The position numbers were made by a program, and so were the translations under genes. Source: Escherichia fergusonii ATCC 35469 (GTDB lineage: Bacteria; Pseudomonadota; Gammaproteobacteria; Enterobacterales; Enterobacteriaceae). From it: a stretch of DNA of 64,000 bases. This document shows positions 7,920 to 15,365 of the stretch, piece by piece; position 1 is the first letter of the stretch, and each line of letters starts with the position of its first letter. The notes under the pieces were generated by a model. That model had not been told where the DNA came from. It saw only the letters and a program-made list of their open reading frames with translations, and ran no database searches. The DNA lies in the NCBI RefSeq assembly GCF_000026225.1, contig NC_011740.1, positions 2,542,001 to 2,606,000 on the forward strand, in the 5' to 3' direction.

Positions 7920-8483
7920 TTAGATTTTACCAACCAGGTCCAGAGACGGAGCCAGAGTTGCTTCACCTTCTTTCCATTTAGCCGGGCAAACTTCACCTGG
8001 GTGAGAAGCCACGTACTGTGCTGCTTTGATTTTACGCAGCAGGTCAGACGCGTCACGGCCAATGCCTTCAGCGGTAACTTCGATAGCCTGGATGATACCC
8101 TGCGGGTCAACAACGAAGGTTGCGCGGTCAGCCAGACCTTCTTCTTCACGCATGTTTTCGAAGTTACGGGTCAGGGCGCCAGTCGGGTCGCCGATCATCG
8201 CATATTTGATTTTAGCGATAGTTTCAGAGCTGCTGTGCCATGCTTTGTGGGTGAAGTGAGTATCGGTAGATACTGCGTATACGTCTACGCCCAGTTTCTG
8301 CAGTTCTTCGTAGTGGTCAGCAACGTCACCCAGTTCGGTCGGGCATACGAAAGTAAAGTCAGCCGGGTAGAAGAAGAAGACGCTCCAGCGGCCTTCGGTA
8401 TCTTTTTCGGTGATTTCGATGAATTCGCCGTTTTTGAATGCCTGGTTTTTAAAAGGTTTAATTTTGGTGTTAATCAAGGACAT
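7920..8483 (-). CDS. ahpC: Alkyl hydroperoxide reductase subunit C (2-Cys peroxiredoxin)
   Basis: AhpC reduces hydrogen peroxide, organic peroxides and peroxynitrite in the cytoplasm, forming decameric rings. The 187-residue protein matches K-12. The peroxidatic Cys is in FTFVCPTELGD near residue 47 and the resolving Cys in GEVCPAKW near residue 166. The GGAGG site upstream and the start MSLINTK agree. It is the first gene of ahpC-ahpF and is divergent from dsbG. Confidence 0.98.
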   Translation of the reverse strand: MSLINTKIKPFKNQAFKNGEFIEITEKDTEGRWSVFFFYPADFTFVCPTELGDVADHYEELQKLGVDVYAVSTDTHFTHKAWHSSSETIAKIKYAMIGDPTGALTRNFENMREEEGLADRATFVVDPQGIIQAIEVTAEGIGRDASDLLRKIKAAQYVASHPGEVCPAKWKEGEATLAPSLDLVGKI

Positions 8484-8855
8484 CTATACTTCCTCCGTGT
8501 TTTCGATGAGATGTAAGGTAATCAATTTTTGCCGATTCGGCTAATGCGTTTCCATTATCAAATCGATAAGTTTTACCTTACAACCGTCGTAAGACAACTT
8601 TGTGAACTTTGCACCGCCAGTGGCGATAAAAAGCAAAATGGGCCCCCTTTCCAGGTGACCGTGTAATCTGAACTACCCTTTGGTATCTTCAGCGCCTGCC
8701 TGCAGGCTGTGGTGTTGCCCTTGCAAATGCAACAACGACATGGATTACAACACCCTCATAAACAAAGGGCAATCACCTGATCTAAGCTCTTACCTATGAC
8801 AGTGATAGGTTATGCCTTTTACTTCATTTTTGCACTGACTGAAAAGGATAAATTA
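8484..8855. promoter_or_regulatory. Divergent ahpC-dsbG control region with candidate OxyR site
   Basis: This 372-base region has no gene. Near dsbG, ACCTAT (8792-8797) and ATAGGT (8805-8810) form an inverted repeat like OxyR ATAG-type half-sites. Both ahpCF and dsbG are known OxyR targets. A second OxyR site for ahpC is expected nearer 8560-8600, but I cannot define it by eye. Confidence 0.5.
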
Positions 8856-9602
8856 ATGTTAAAAAAGTCACTTTTAATGACAATGTTACCTGCCATCGCC
8901 TTCGCACAGGAGTTACCAGAAGCAGTTAAAGCAATTGAAAAACAAGGCATTACCATAATAAAACCTTTCGACGCCCCCGGCGGCATGAAAGGCTATCTGG
9001 GGAAATATCAGGATATGGGCGTCACCATCTATCTGACCCCCGATGGTAAGCATGCTATCTCCGGCTACATGTACAACGAAAAAGGTGAAAACCTGAGCAA
9101 TACACTTATCGAAAAAGAAATTTATGCGCCAGCCGGACGCGAAATGTGGCAACGGATGGAACAATCGCACTGGCTCCTCGACGGTAAAAAAGACGCGCCA
9201 GTCATAGTCTACGTTTTCGCCGATCCGTTCTGTCCTTATTGCAAACAATTCTGGAAACAGACGCGCCCCTGGGTAGAGTCGGGTAAAGTACAACTAAGAA
9301 CCTTACTGGTCGGCGTCATCAAACCAGAAAGTCCTGCTACAGCAGCAGCTATTCTCGCCAGTAAAGATCCCGCCAGCACCTGGAGTAAATACGAATCTTC
9401 AGAAGGTAAATTGCAACTGAATGTGACTGCTAATATTACGTCGGAGCAGATGAAAACTCTGAAAGATAATGAAAAGTTGATGGATGATCTAGGGGCCAAT
9501 GTCACACCTGCAATCTATTACATGAGCAAAGACAACACTCTGCAACAAGCGGTAGGTTTGCCAGATAATAAAACGCTTAATACCATTATGGGCGAGGAAT
9601 AA
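8856..9602 (+). CDS. dsbG: Periplasmic thiol:disulfide interchange protein DsbG
   Basis: DsbG is a V-shaped homodimer that protects single cysteine thiols from sulfenylation and is kept reduced by DsbD. The 248-residue precursor has the signal peptide MLKKSLLMTMLPAIAFA, an N-terminal dimerisation region, and a C-terminal thioredoxin fold with DPFCPYCKQFW (active-site CPYC) and the cis-Pro loop NVTPAIYY. The ATG at 8856 is supported by this signal peptide; an in-frame start at 8796 would add 20 residues and run into the OxyR-like site. Confidence 0.96.
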   Translation: MLKKSLLMTMLPAIAFAQELPEAVKAIEKQGITIIKPFDAPGGMKGYLGKYQDMGVTIYLTPDGKHAISGYMYNEKGENLSNTLIEKEIYAPAGREMWQRMEQSHWLLDGKKDAPVIVYVFADPFCPYCKQFWKQTRPWVESGKVQLRTLLVGVIKPESPATAAAILASKDPASTWSKYESSEGKLQLNVTANITSEQMKTLKDNEKLMDDLGANVTPAIYYMSKDNTLQQAVGLPDNKTLNTIMGEE

Positions 9603-9801
9603 ATATCACCGATGAGTAGCTGATTTTTTATTAACATATCGGTTACTCATACACGCATTATTTGTACATCAGTCATAGAGAACTGTGTTATTTTAGCGCC
9701 GCTGACGATGTATGCTATCCATTATATAATTAACAGGAATGTATTTTTTTAATTCATAATAAATATAAATGGATGCAGGCAAATGGGAACAGGAGTTACA
9801 T

Positions 9802-10740
9802 ATGGCCAATTTGTACGATCTAAAAAAATTCGATTTAAATCTGCTGGTTATTTTTGAATGTATTTATGAAAATCTAAGTATCAGTAAAGCTGCGGAAACT
9901 CTTTATATCACGCCATCAGCAGTTAGCCAGTCACTTCAACGTTTACGACTGCAGTTTAATGATCCATTGTTTGTTCGTGCAGGCAAAGGTATATCGCCAA
10001 CTATTGTCGGTATAAATTTGCATCACCACCTGGGAAAAAATTTGGATGGGCTTGAGCAAATCATCAATATTATGAATGCATCGGAGCTAAAAAATAAATT
10101 TGTTATTTACGGGCCGCAATTGATTTCAACGTTCAACGTCACCCGTTTAATTACCTGCCTGCGTGAGGAAGCATCAGTAGAGATCGAATATCATGATATT
10201 TTAACGTCAACCGAAACCGGAGAAGAGTTACTGGCTCATCGCAAAGCTGATCTGGTTGTGACAATGCTTCCTATGATCAATCGCTCCGTACTTTGCATGC
10301 CATTTCAGTCCATTAGCAATGTATTAGTTTGTCGTAATAATCATCCACGCATGAAAAATGAGTGCTCTCTTGATGATATTCTGAAAGAAGAATTTACTAT
10401 GCTTATGTCTGAAGCACCTGGATTGGACGAATATCAGTCCCGCATGGATAAAATAATGGTAAATCGAAAGATTGCATTCCGCAGTCAGTCATTAACTTCT
10501 ATTATTAATATTATTGCAGAAACTGATATTATTGGGATCATTCCACAAAAACTTTATAAAATATATCGTTCCATTCTGAATCTGAGAGAAATAAAGATAG
10601 ATTATACTCTCCCTTTAATGCGTCTGTATATTTCGTACAATAAATCATCACTTTATAATAAAGCATTTTCAAATTTCATTACCAGGATTGCAGACGAGAA
10701 ACAATCGAGCCAAAAAAGCATTCACTCGACAAATAATTAA
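9802..10740 (+). CDS. ybdO: LysR-family regulator YbdO/CitR
   Basis: This 312-residue LysR-type regulator has an N-terminal winged helix-turn-helix (LSISKAAETLYITPSAVSQ, near residues 24-42) and a C-terminal ligand-binding domain. K-12 YbdO was linked to citrate lyase expression (CitR) and is silenced by H-NS. The N-terminal 60 residues follow K-12 closely, but the rest is much more divergent than neighbouring proteins. The ATG at 9802 (MANLYDLKKFDL) matches the K-12 start. Upstream DNA is very AT-rich. Its presumed targets, the cit genes, are missing from this window. Confidence 0.85.
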   Translation: MANLYDLKKFDLNLLVIFECIYENLSISKAAETLYITPSAVSQSLQRLRLQFNDPLFVRAGKGISPTIVGINLHHHLGKNLDGLEQIINIMNASELKNKFVIYGPQLISTFNVTRLITCLREEASVEIEYHDILTSTETGEELLAHRKADLVVTMLPMINRSVLCMPFQSISNVLVCRNNHPRMKNECSLDDILKEEFTMLMSEAPGLDEYQSRMDKIMVNRKIAFRSQSLTSIINIIAETDIIGIIPQKLYKIYRSILNLREIKIDYTLPLMRLYISYNKSSLYNKAFSNFITRIADEKQSSQKSIHSTNN

Positions 10741-10847
10741 ATCACTTGAATTCATTATATGTATATAAAAATAATAATAGAGCAATGATGAATCATCATC
10801 TCTTATAATTGACATTATTCAACCAGAATTTATGTGAGAGCATTGTG

Positions 10848-12059
10848 ATGTCTATTCATAAAATTCCTCTTTTCATTAATGTCCTCGACGCTGCGAGGGA
10901 GCGCATTCATTGGACGCTAAAAAATTTAGATCGCGTTTGCGTATCCTTTTCCGGTGGTAAAGACTCTGGAGTGATGTTACACCTCACCGCCCAGCTTGCT
11001 CGTCAGTTGAACAAAAAAATATTCGTTTTATTTATTGATTGGGAAGCTCAATTCAATCACACCATTAATTATGTCCAGGCCATAAATGATCAATATGCTG
11101 ACGTCATCGATACCATTTACTGGATCGCTTTACCGCTCACCACGCAAAATGCTCTATCACAGTACCAACCACAATGGCAGTGCTGGGAGCCCGACACAGA
11201 ATGGGTTCGCCAGCCTCCTACGACAGCCATAACATCCCCTGATTACTTTCCTTTTTACCAGGAAGGTATGACTTTCGAGCACTTTGTTCGCGAATTTGCC
11301 GACTGGTTTTCACAGCAACGTCCGGCAGCAATGCTAATCGGTATACGGGCCGATGAATCCTATAACCGCTTTGTTGCAATCGCCACTGAGCACAAGAAAC
11401 GTTTTGCCGACGACAAACCCTGGACGACATTAGCCCCCGGAGGTCACACCTGGTACATTTACCCGATTTATGACTGGAAAACAGCCGATATCTGGACATG
11501 GTATGCAAAAACCAATTCGCTCTGTAATCCTCTGTACAATGTAATGTACCAGGCGGGCGTTCCCTTACGCTATATGAGGATTTGTGAACCTTTTGGCCCG
11601 GAACAGAGACAAGGATTGTGGTTATACCACGTCATTGAACCAGAGCAATGGGCAAAGATGTGCGCCCGAGTCAGTGGCGTAAAAAGCGGGGGAATTTACG
11701 CCGGACAGGACAACAAGTTTTATGGTCACCGAAAACTGCTTAAACCCGATCACCTTAGCTGGCAGGAGTATGCCCTGCTATTACTCAACAGTATGCCAGA
11801 ACATACCGCAGAGCATTATCGTAATAAGATCGCCGTTTACCTGAAATGGTACAAGAAGAAAGGAATGGACGAAATTCCCCAGACCCAACAAGGTGATATC
11901 GGTGCAAAGGATATTCCATCCTGGAGGCGCATTTGTAAGGTGCTGCTTAATAACGATTACTGGTGCCGGGCACTGTCATTCAGCCCAACAAAATCTCAAC
12001 ATTATCAACGGTATAGCGAACGAATTAAAGCCAAACGCAAACTCTGGGGAATATTATGA
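10848..12059 (+). CDS. ybdN: YbdN, PAPS-reductase-like PP-loop protein (IbrA family)
   Basis: The 403-residue protein begins MSIHKIPLF and has the PP-loop SFSGGKDSG near residue 33, the nucleotide-binding signature of the PAPS reductase/ATP sulfurylase superfamily. A second conserved stretch, GIRADESYNR, lies near residue 166. It lacks the catalytic region typical of true PAPS reductases, so its substrate is unknown. Homologues IbrA/IbrB activate expression of immunoglobulin-binding eib genes in some E. coli. The stop codon overlaps the ybdM start (ATGA), so the two are translated together. Confidence 0.9.
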   Translation: MSIHKIPLFINVLDAARERIHWTLKNLDRVCVSFSGGKDSGVMLHLTAQLARQLNKKIFVLFIDWEAQFNHTINYVQAINDQYADVIDTIYWIALPLTTQNALSQYQPQWQCWEPDTEWVRQPPTTAITSPDYFPFYQEGMTFEHFVREFADWFSQQRPAAMLIGIRADESYNRFVAIATEHKKRFADDKPWTTLAPGGHTWYIYPIYDWKTADIWTWYAKTNSLCNPLYNVMYQAGVPLRYMRICEPFGPEQRQGLWLYHVIEPEQWAKMCARVSGVKSGGIYAGQDNKFYGHRKLLKPDHLSWQEYALLLLNSMPEHTAEHYRNKIAVYLKWYKKKGMDEIPQTQQGDIGAKDIPSWRRICKVLLNNDYWCRALSFSPTKSQHYQRYSERIKAKRKLWGIL

Positions 12060-12673
12060 AACAACATTTAAAGCAGGAGTTAACCCATTTTCTTGCCAGT
12101 TTGCCAGAAGACGAAAGAGTAGAGGCAATCAACGAGTTTCGCCAGGCGATCCATAAAGTCAGCCCTTTCCGTGAGGAGCCGGTGGACTGCGTGCTCTGGG
12201 TAAAAAAAGAACAGCTCAAGCCAAACAATTACAACCCCAATAATGTTGCACCACCAGAGAAAAGACTGTTACAGGTCTCTATAGAGACTGACGGCTTTAC
12301 CCAACCCATTGTCGTTTCGCCATCCAGCCAAAATGAGTATGAGATTGTCGATGGTTTCCACCGTCACCTGGTGGGTAAAGAGAACGGTACACTAGGTGTA
12401 AGGCTAAAAGGTTATCTGCCAGTGACCTGTCTGGATGGCAATCGCCACGAACGCATCGCCGCAACTATTCGTCATAACCGCGCTCGTGGCCGCCACCAAA
12501 TCACAGCCATGTCAGAAATCGTTCGTGAACTCAGCCAGTTGGGATGGGACGACAATAAAATCGGCAAAGAGCTGGGTATGGACAGCGACGAAGTGTTGCG
12601 CCTGAAACAAATTAACGGCCTGCAAGAGTTATTTGCTGACCGTCAATATTCCCGTGCCTGGACAGTAAAATAA
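12056..12673 (+). CDS. ybdM: YbdM, ParB/sulfiredoxin-fold protein (IbrB family)
   Basis: This 205-residue protein contains a ParB/Srx-type nuclease-like domain: a QLKPNNYNPNNV segment near residue 53, then EIVDGFHRHLVGKE near residue 97, and a following helical region with a helix-turn-helix-like stretch (DNKIGKELGMDSDEVLRLKQ). It is always found with YbdN-like PP-loop proteins. The start overlaps the ybdN stop by four bases. Its stop abuts that of the convergent ybdL with no spacer. Molecular function is not established. Confidence 0.88.
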   Translation: MKQHLKQELTHFLASLPEDERVEAINEFRQAIHKVSPFREEPVDCVLWVKKEQLKPNNYNPNNVAPPEKRLLQVSIETDGFTQPIVVSPSSQNEYEIVDGFHRHLVGKENGTLGVRLKGYLPVTCLDGNRHERIAATIRHNRARGRHQITAMSEIVRELSQLGWDDNKIGKELGMDSDEVLRLKQINGLQELFADRQYSRAWTVK

Positions 12674-13834
12674 TTACAGCTGGCGCAGGCGTTCAGCTGC
12701 CGCCAGCAACGTCGATTCCTTCTTGGCAAAACAGAGACGAATGAGCTTATGGGGGAATGGATCGGCGCAAAATACCGACAGCGGGATCGCCGCCACGCCA
12801 TGCTCCCGCGTCAGCCACTGGCAAAACTCAACGTCATCCAGCGAAGAAACCGCGCTGTAATCCACCAGCAAAAAGTAAGTGCCTTCGCACGGTAAAATCT
12901 CCAGCCGACTCTCACTTAAGGCGTTCACCAGAATATCGCGCTTCTGGCGATAAAAGTCCGGTAACGCAAGGTAGTGTTCGGGTTCTGTTCGCAGCATATC
13001 GGCAAGGGCCAGCTGCGCCGGGGTATTCACCGAAAAAGTCAGATACTGATGCACTTTGCGGATCTCGGCGCTGATGGGCGCAGGCGCAACACAATAGCCC
13101 ACTTTCCAGCCGGTCATATGATAAGTCTTACCAAACGATGACACCGCCACCGCCCGCTCACGCAGTTGCGGATGCGCCAGCACACTGGCATGGCCCTGCT
13201 GTGAAAAGTTGATATGCTCGTAAACTTCATCGCTAATAACAAAAATCTCGTGCCCGGCAATTGCCTGCCACAAAGCAGAAAAATCAGTCTGCTGCCAGAC
13301 AGTAGCACTGGGGTTATGCGGGGTGTTAAGGATCACCAGTCGGGTGCGCTCGCTTAACAATGCGGCAAATTCCTGCCAGTCCACGCGAAAATGCGGTGGT
13401 TGCAGTGCAATACGTTTCACTATTCCCCCCGAAAGCGCGATGGCGGGCGCGTAACTGTCATAGCTGGGATCAAAGCAGATCACTTCATCACCATTGCGCA
13501 CCAATGCGGTAATCGCTGCATATAACGCTTCCGTCGCCCCTGCCGTTACGGTGATATCACTATCGGCATCCGGTTGATAGCCATACAGACGTTCCGTTTT
13601 CTGAGCAATCGCCTCGCGCAAGGCCTGCACGCCAGTCATAGGCGCGTATTGGTTTGCCCCCTGGTCAACATGGTATGCCAGCCGCTCCTGCAAATAGCGC
13701 GGACCATCAAAATCAGGAAAGCCTTGCGACAGGTTAATCGCCTGGTGTTGCTGCGCCAGTGCGCTCATCTGGGTGAAAATAGTGGTGCCAAGTTGTGGAA
13801 GTTTACTTTTTGGAATCAGAGGGTTATTTGTCAT
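12674..13834 (-). CDS. ybdL: Methionine (aromatic) aminotransferase YbdL
   Basis: The 386-residue cytoplasmic protein is a PLP-dependent class I aminotransferase. Visible motifs are LSQGFPDFDGP at the N-terminus, TAGATEALYAA near 94, NTPHNPSATVW near 168, and the PLP-lysine SSFGKTYHMTGWKVGY near 230. K-12 YbdL prefers methionine, histidine and phenylalanine with 2-oxo-4-methylthiobutanoate-type acceptors. It is divergent from hcxA. Length matches K-12. Confidence 0.96.
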   Translation of the reverse strand: MTNNPLIPKSKLPQLGTTIFTQMSALAQQHQAINLSQGFPDFDGPRYLQERLAYHVDQGANQYAPMTGVQALREAIAQKTERLYGYQPDADSDITVTAGATEALYAAITALVRNGDEVICFDPSYDSYAPAIALSGGIVKRIALQPPHFRVDWQEFAALLSERTRLVILNTPHNPSATVWQQTDFSALWQAIAGHEIFVISDEVYEHINFSQQGHASVLAHPQLRERAVAVSSFGKTYHMTGWKVGYCVAPAPISAEIRKVHQYLTFSVNTPAQLALADMLRTEPEHYLALPDFYRQKRDILVNALSESRLEILPCEGTYFLLVDYSAVSSLDDVEFCQWLTREHGVAAIPLSVFCADPFPHKLIRLCFAKKESTLLAAAERLRQL

Positions 13835-13942
13835 TTTTATTGTGCCTGATGAAGTTGCGTGTTGAAGGCACTATAACACGATGCTAGTATTTGGCAATCA
13901 AGACGTTTAGATGTCTAAATAAAACAATAAGGACAACACAAC

Positions 13943-15031
13943 ATGCCTCACAATCCTATCCGCGTCGTCGTCGGCCCGGCTAACTACTTTTCACATCCCG
14001 GAAGTTTCAATCACCTGCAAGATTTTTTTACTGATGAACAGCTTTCTCGCGCAGCGTGGATCTACGGCGAACGCGCCATTGCGGCTGCGCAATGCAAACT
14101 TCCGCCAGCGTTTGAACTGCCAGGGGCAAAGCATATTTTGTTTCGCGGTCATTGCAGTGAAAGCGATGTGCAACAACTGGCGGCTGAGTCCGGTGACGAT
14201 CGCAGCGTAGTGATTGGCGTCGGCGGCGGCGCACTGCTCGACACCGCGAAAGCCCTCGCCCGCCGTCTCGGTCTGCCGTTTGTTGCCGTTCCAACGATTG
14301 CCGCTACTTGCGCTGCCTGGACACCGCTCTCCGTCTGGTATAACGATGCCGGACAGGCGCTACATTATGAGATTTTCGACGACGCCAATTTTATGGTGCT
14401 GGTGGAACCGGAGATTATCCTCAATGCGCCGCAAGAATATCTGCTGGCGGGAATCGGTGACACGCTGGCGAAATGGTATGAAGCGGTGGTGCTGGCCCCA
14501 CAACCAGAAACGTTGCCGCTAACCGTACGGCTGGGGATTAATAATGCGCAGGCCATTCGTGACGTCTTGTTAAGCAGTAGCGAGCAGGCGCTTGCCGATC
14601 AGCAAAATCAGCAGTTAACGCGATCATTTTGCGATGTGGTGGATGCGATTATCGCCGGAGGCGGAATGGTCGGTGGTCTGGGCGATCGTTTTACGCGTGT
14701 GGCGGCGGCCCATGCCGTGCATAACGGTCTGACTGTACTGCCACAAACCGAGAAGTTTCTCCACGGCACCAAAGTCGCCTACGGAATTCTGGTGCAAAGC
14801 GCCTTGCTGGGTCAGGATGCTGTGCTGGCACAATTAACCGGGGCGTATCAGCGTTTTCATCTGCCGACCACGCTGGCGGAGCTGGAAGTGGATATCAATG
14901 ATCAGGCGGAGATCGACAAAGTGATTGCCCACACCTTGCGTCCGGCGGAATCCATTCATTACCTGCCGGTCACGCTGACACCAGATACGTTGCGTGCAGC
15001 GTTCGAAAAAGTGGAATCGTTTAAAGTCTGA
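13943..15031 (+). CDS. hcxA: Hydroxycarboxylate dehydrogenase A (GldA-like)
   Basis: The 362-residue enzyme, formerly YbdH, belongs to the iron/zinc-containing polyol dehydrogenase family. It has the nucleotide-binding GVGGGALLDTAKALA near residue 92, VPTIAATCAAWTPLSV near 117 and the metal-site histidines in RVAAAHAVHNGL near 252 and FLHGTKVAYG near 272. The K-12 enzyme reduces 2-oxo acids such as 2-oxobutanoate and 2-oxoglutarate with NADPH. The start ATG follows AAGGAC. It ends nine bases before the convergent ybdD stop. Confidence 0.94.
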   Translation: MPHNPIRVVVGPANYFSHPGSFNHLQDFFTDEQLSRAAWIYGERAIAAAQCKLPPAFELPGAKHILFRGHCSESDVQQLAAESGDDRSVVIGVGGGALLDTAKALARRLGLPFVAVPTIAATCAAWTPLSVWYNDAGQALHYEIFDDANFMVLVEPEIILNAPQEYLLAGIGDTLAKWYEAVVLAPQPETLPLTVRLGINNAQAIRDVLLSSSEQALADQQNQQLTRSFCDVVDAIIAGGGMVGGLGDRFTRVAAAHAVHNGLTVLPQTEKFLHGTKVAYGILVQSALLGQDAVLAQLTGAYQRFHLPTTLAELEVDINDQAEIDKVIAHTLRPAESIHYLPVTLTPDTLRAAFEKVESFKV

Positions 15032-15040
15032 CGCACAGAT

Positions 15041-15238
15041 TTAGCAGCAACGCGCGCCGCCTTTTCCACCGTAGCGCGCGTCCTGCCGCTCCCGGAAAAA
15101 CTCTTCGTAGGTCATCGGCGTTTGATCAGGATGGTTAACCCGCATATGTTCGACATAGTTGTCGTAATCGGGCATACCAATCATCAGTTTCGCCGCCTGA
15201 CCTAAATATTTTCCAGCTTTTGCCAGTGAATCAAACAT
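15041..15238 (-). CDS. ybdD: YbdD, small accessory protein of the CstA transporter
   Basis: The 65-residue protein belongs to the YbdD/YjiX family. It begins MFDSLAKAGKYLGQAAKLMIG and ends with the conserved GGKGGARCC. YbdD/YjiX proteins are encoded next to CstA/BtsT pyruvate transporters and are needed for their activity. The ATG at 15238 gives the K-12 length; the preceding Met codon at 15241 is also possible. It lies downstream of cstA on the same strand, separated by a REP element and a C10 tract. Confidence 0.93.
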   Translation of the reverse strand: MFDSLAKAGKYLGQAAKLMIGMPDYDNYVEHMRVNHPDQTPMTYEEFFRERQDARYGGKGGARCC

Positions 15239-15271
15239 CAATACCTCCGGTAATCAGGTTGCTGGTAGAGT

Positions 15272-15303
15272 GCCGGATACGGCGTGAACGCCTTATCCGG
15301 CCT
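15272..15303. repeat. REP element between cstA and ybdD
   Basis: GCCGGATACGGCGTGAACG and CTTATCCGGCC form the typical palindromic REP unit, about 32 bases, in the cstA-ybdD spacer. Such units usually stabilise the upstream mRNA. Confidence 0.85.
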
Positions 15304-15344
15304 GGAATTGCTGAGAGTAAGGGGAACGCTCGGCACTATGCCAA

Positions 15345-15354
15345 CCCCCCCCCC
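15345..15354. repeat. Ten-base C homopolymer
   Basis: Ten consecutive C residues lie just after the cstA stop codon (a G10 run in the mRNA). They are outside any gene. Confidence 0.9.
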
Positions 15355-15365
15355 TCACTCTGACT

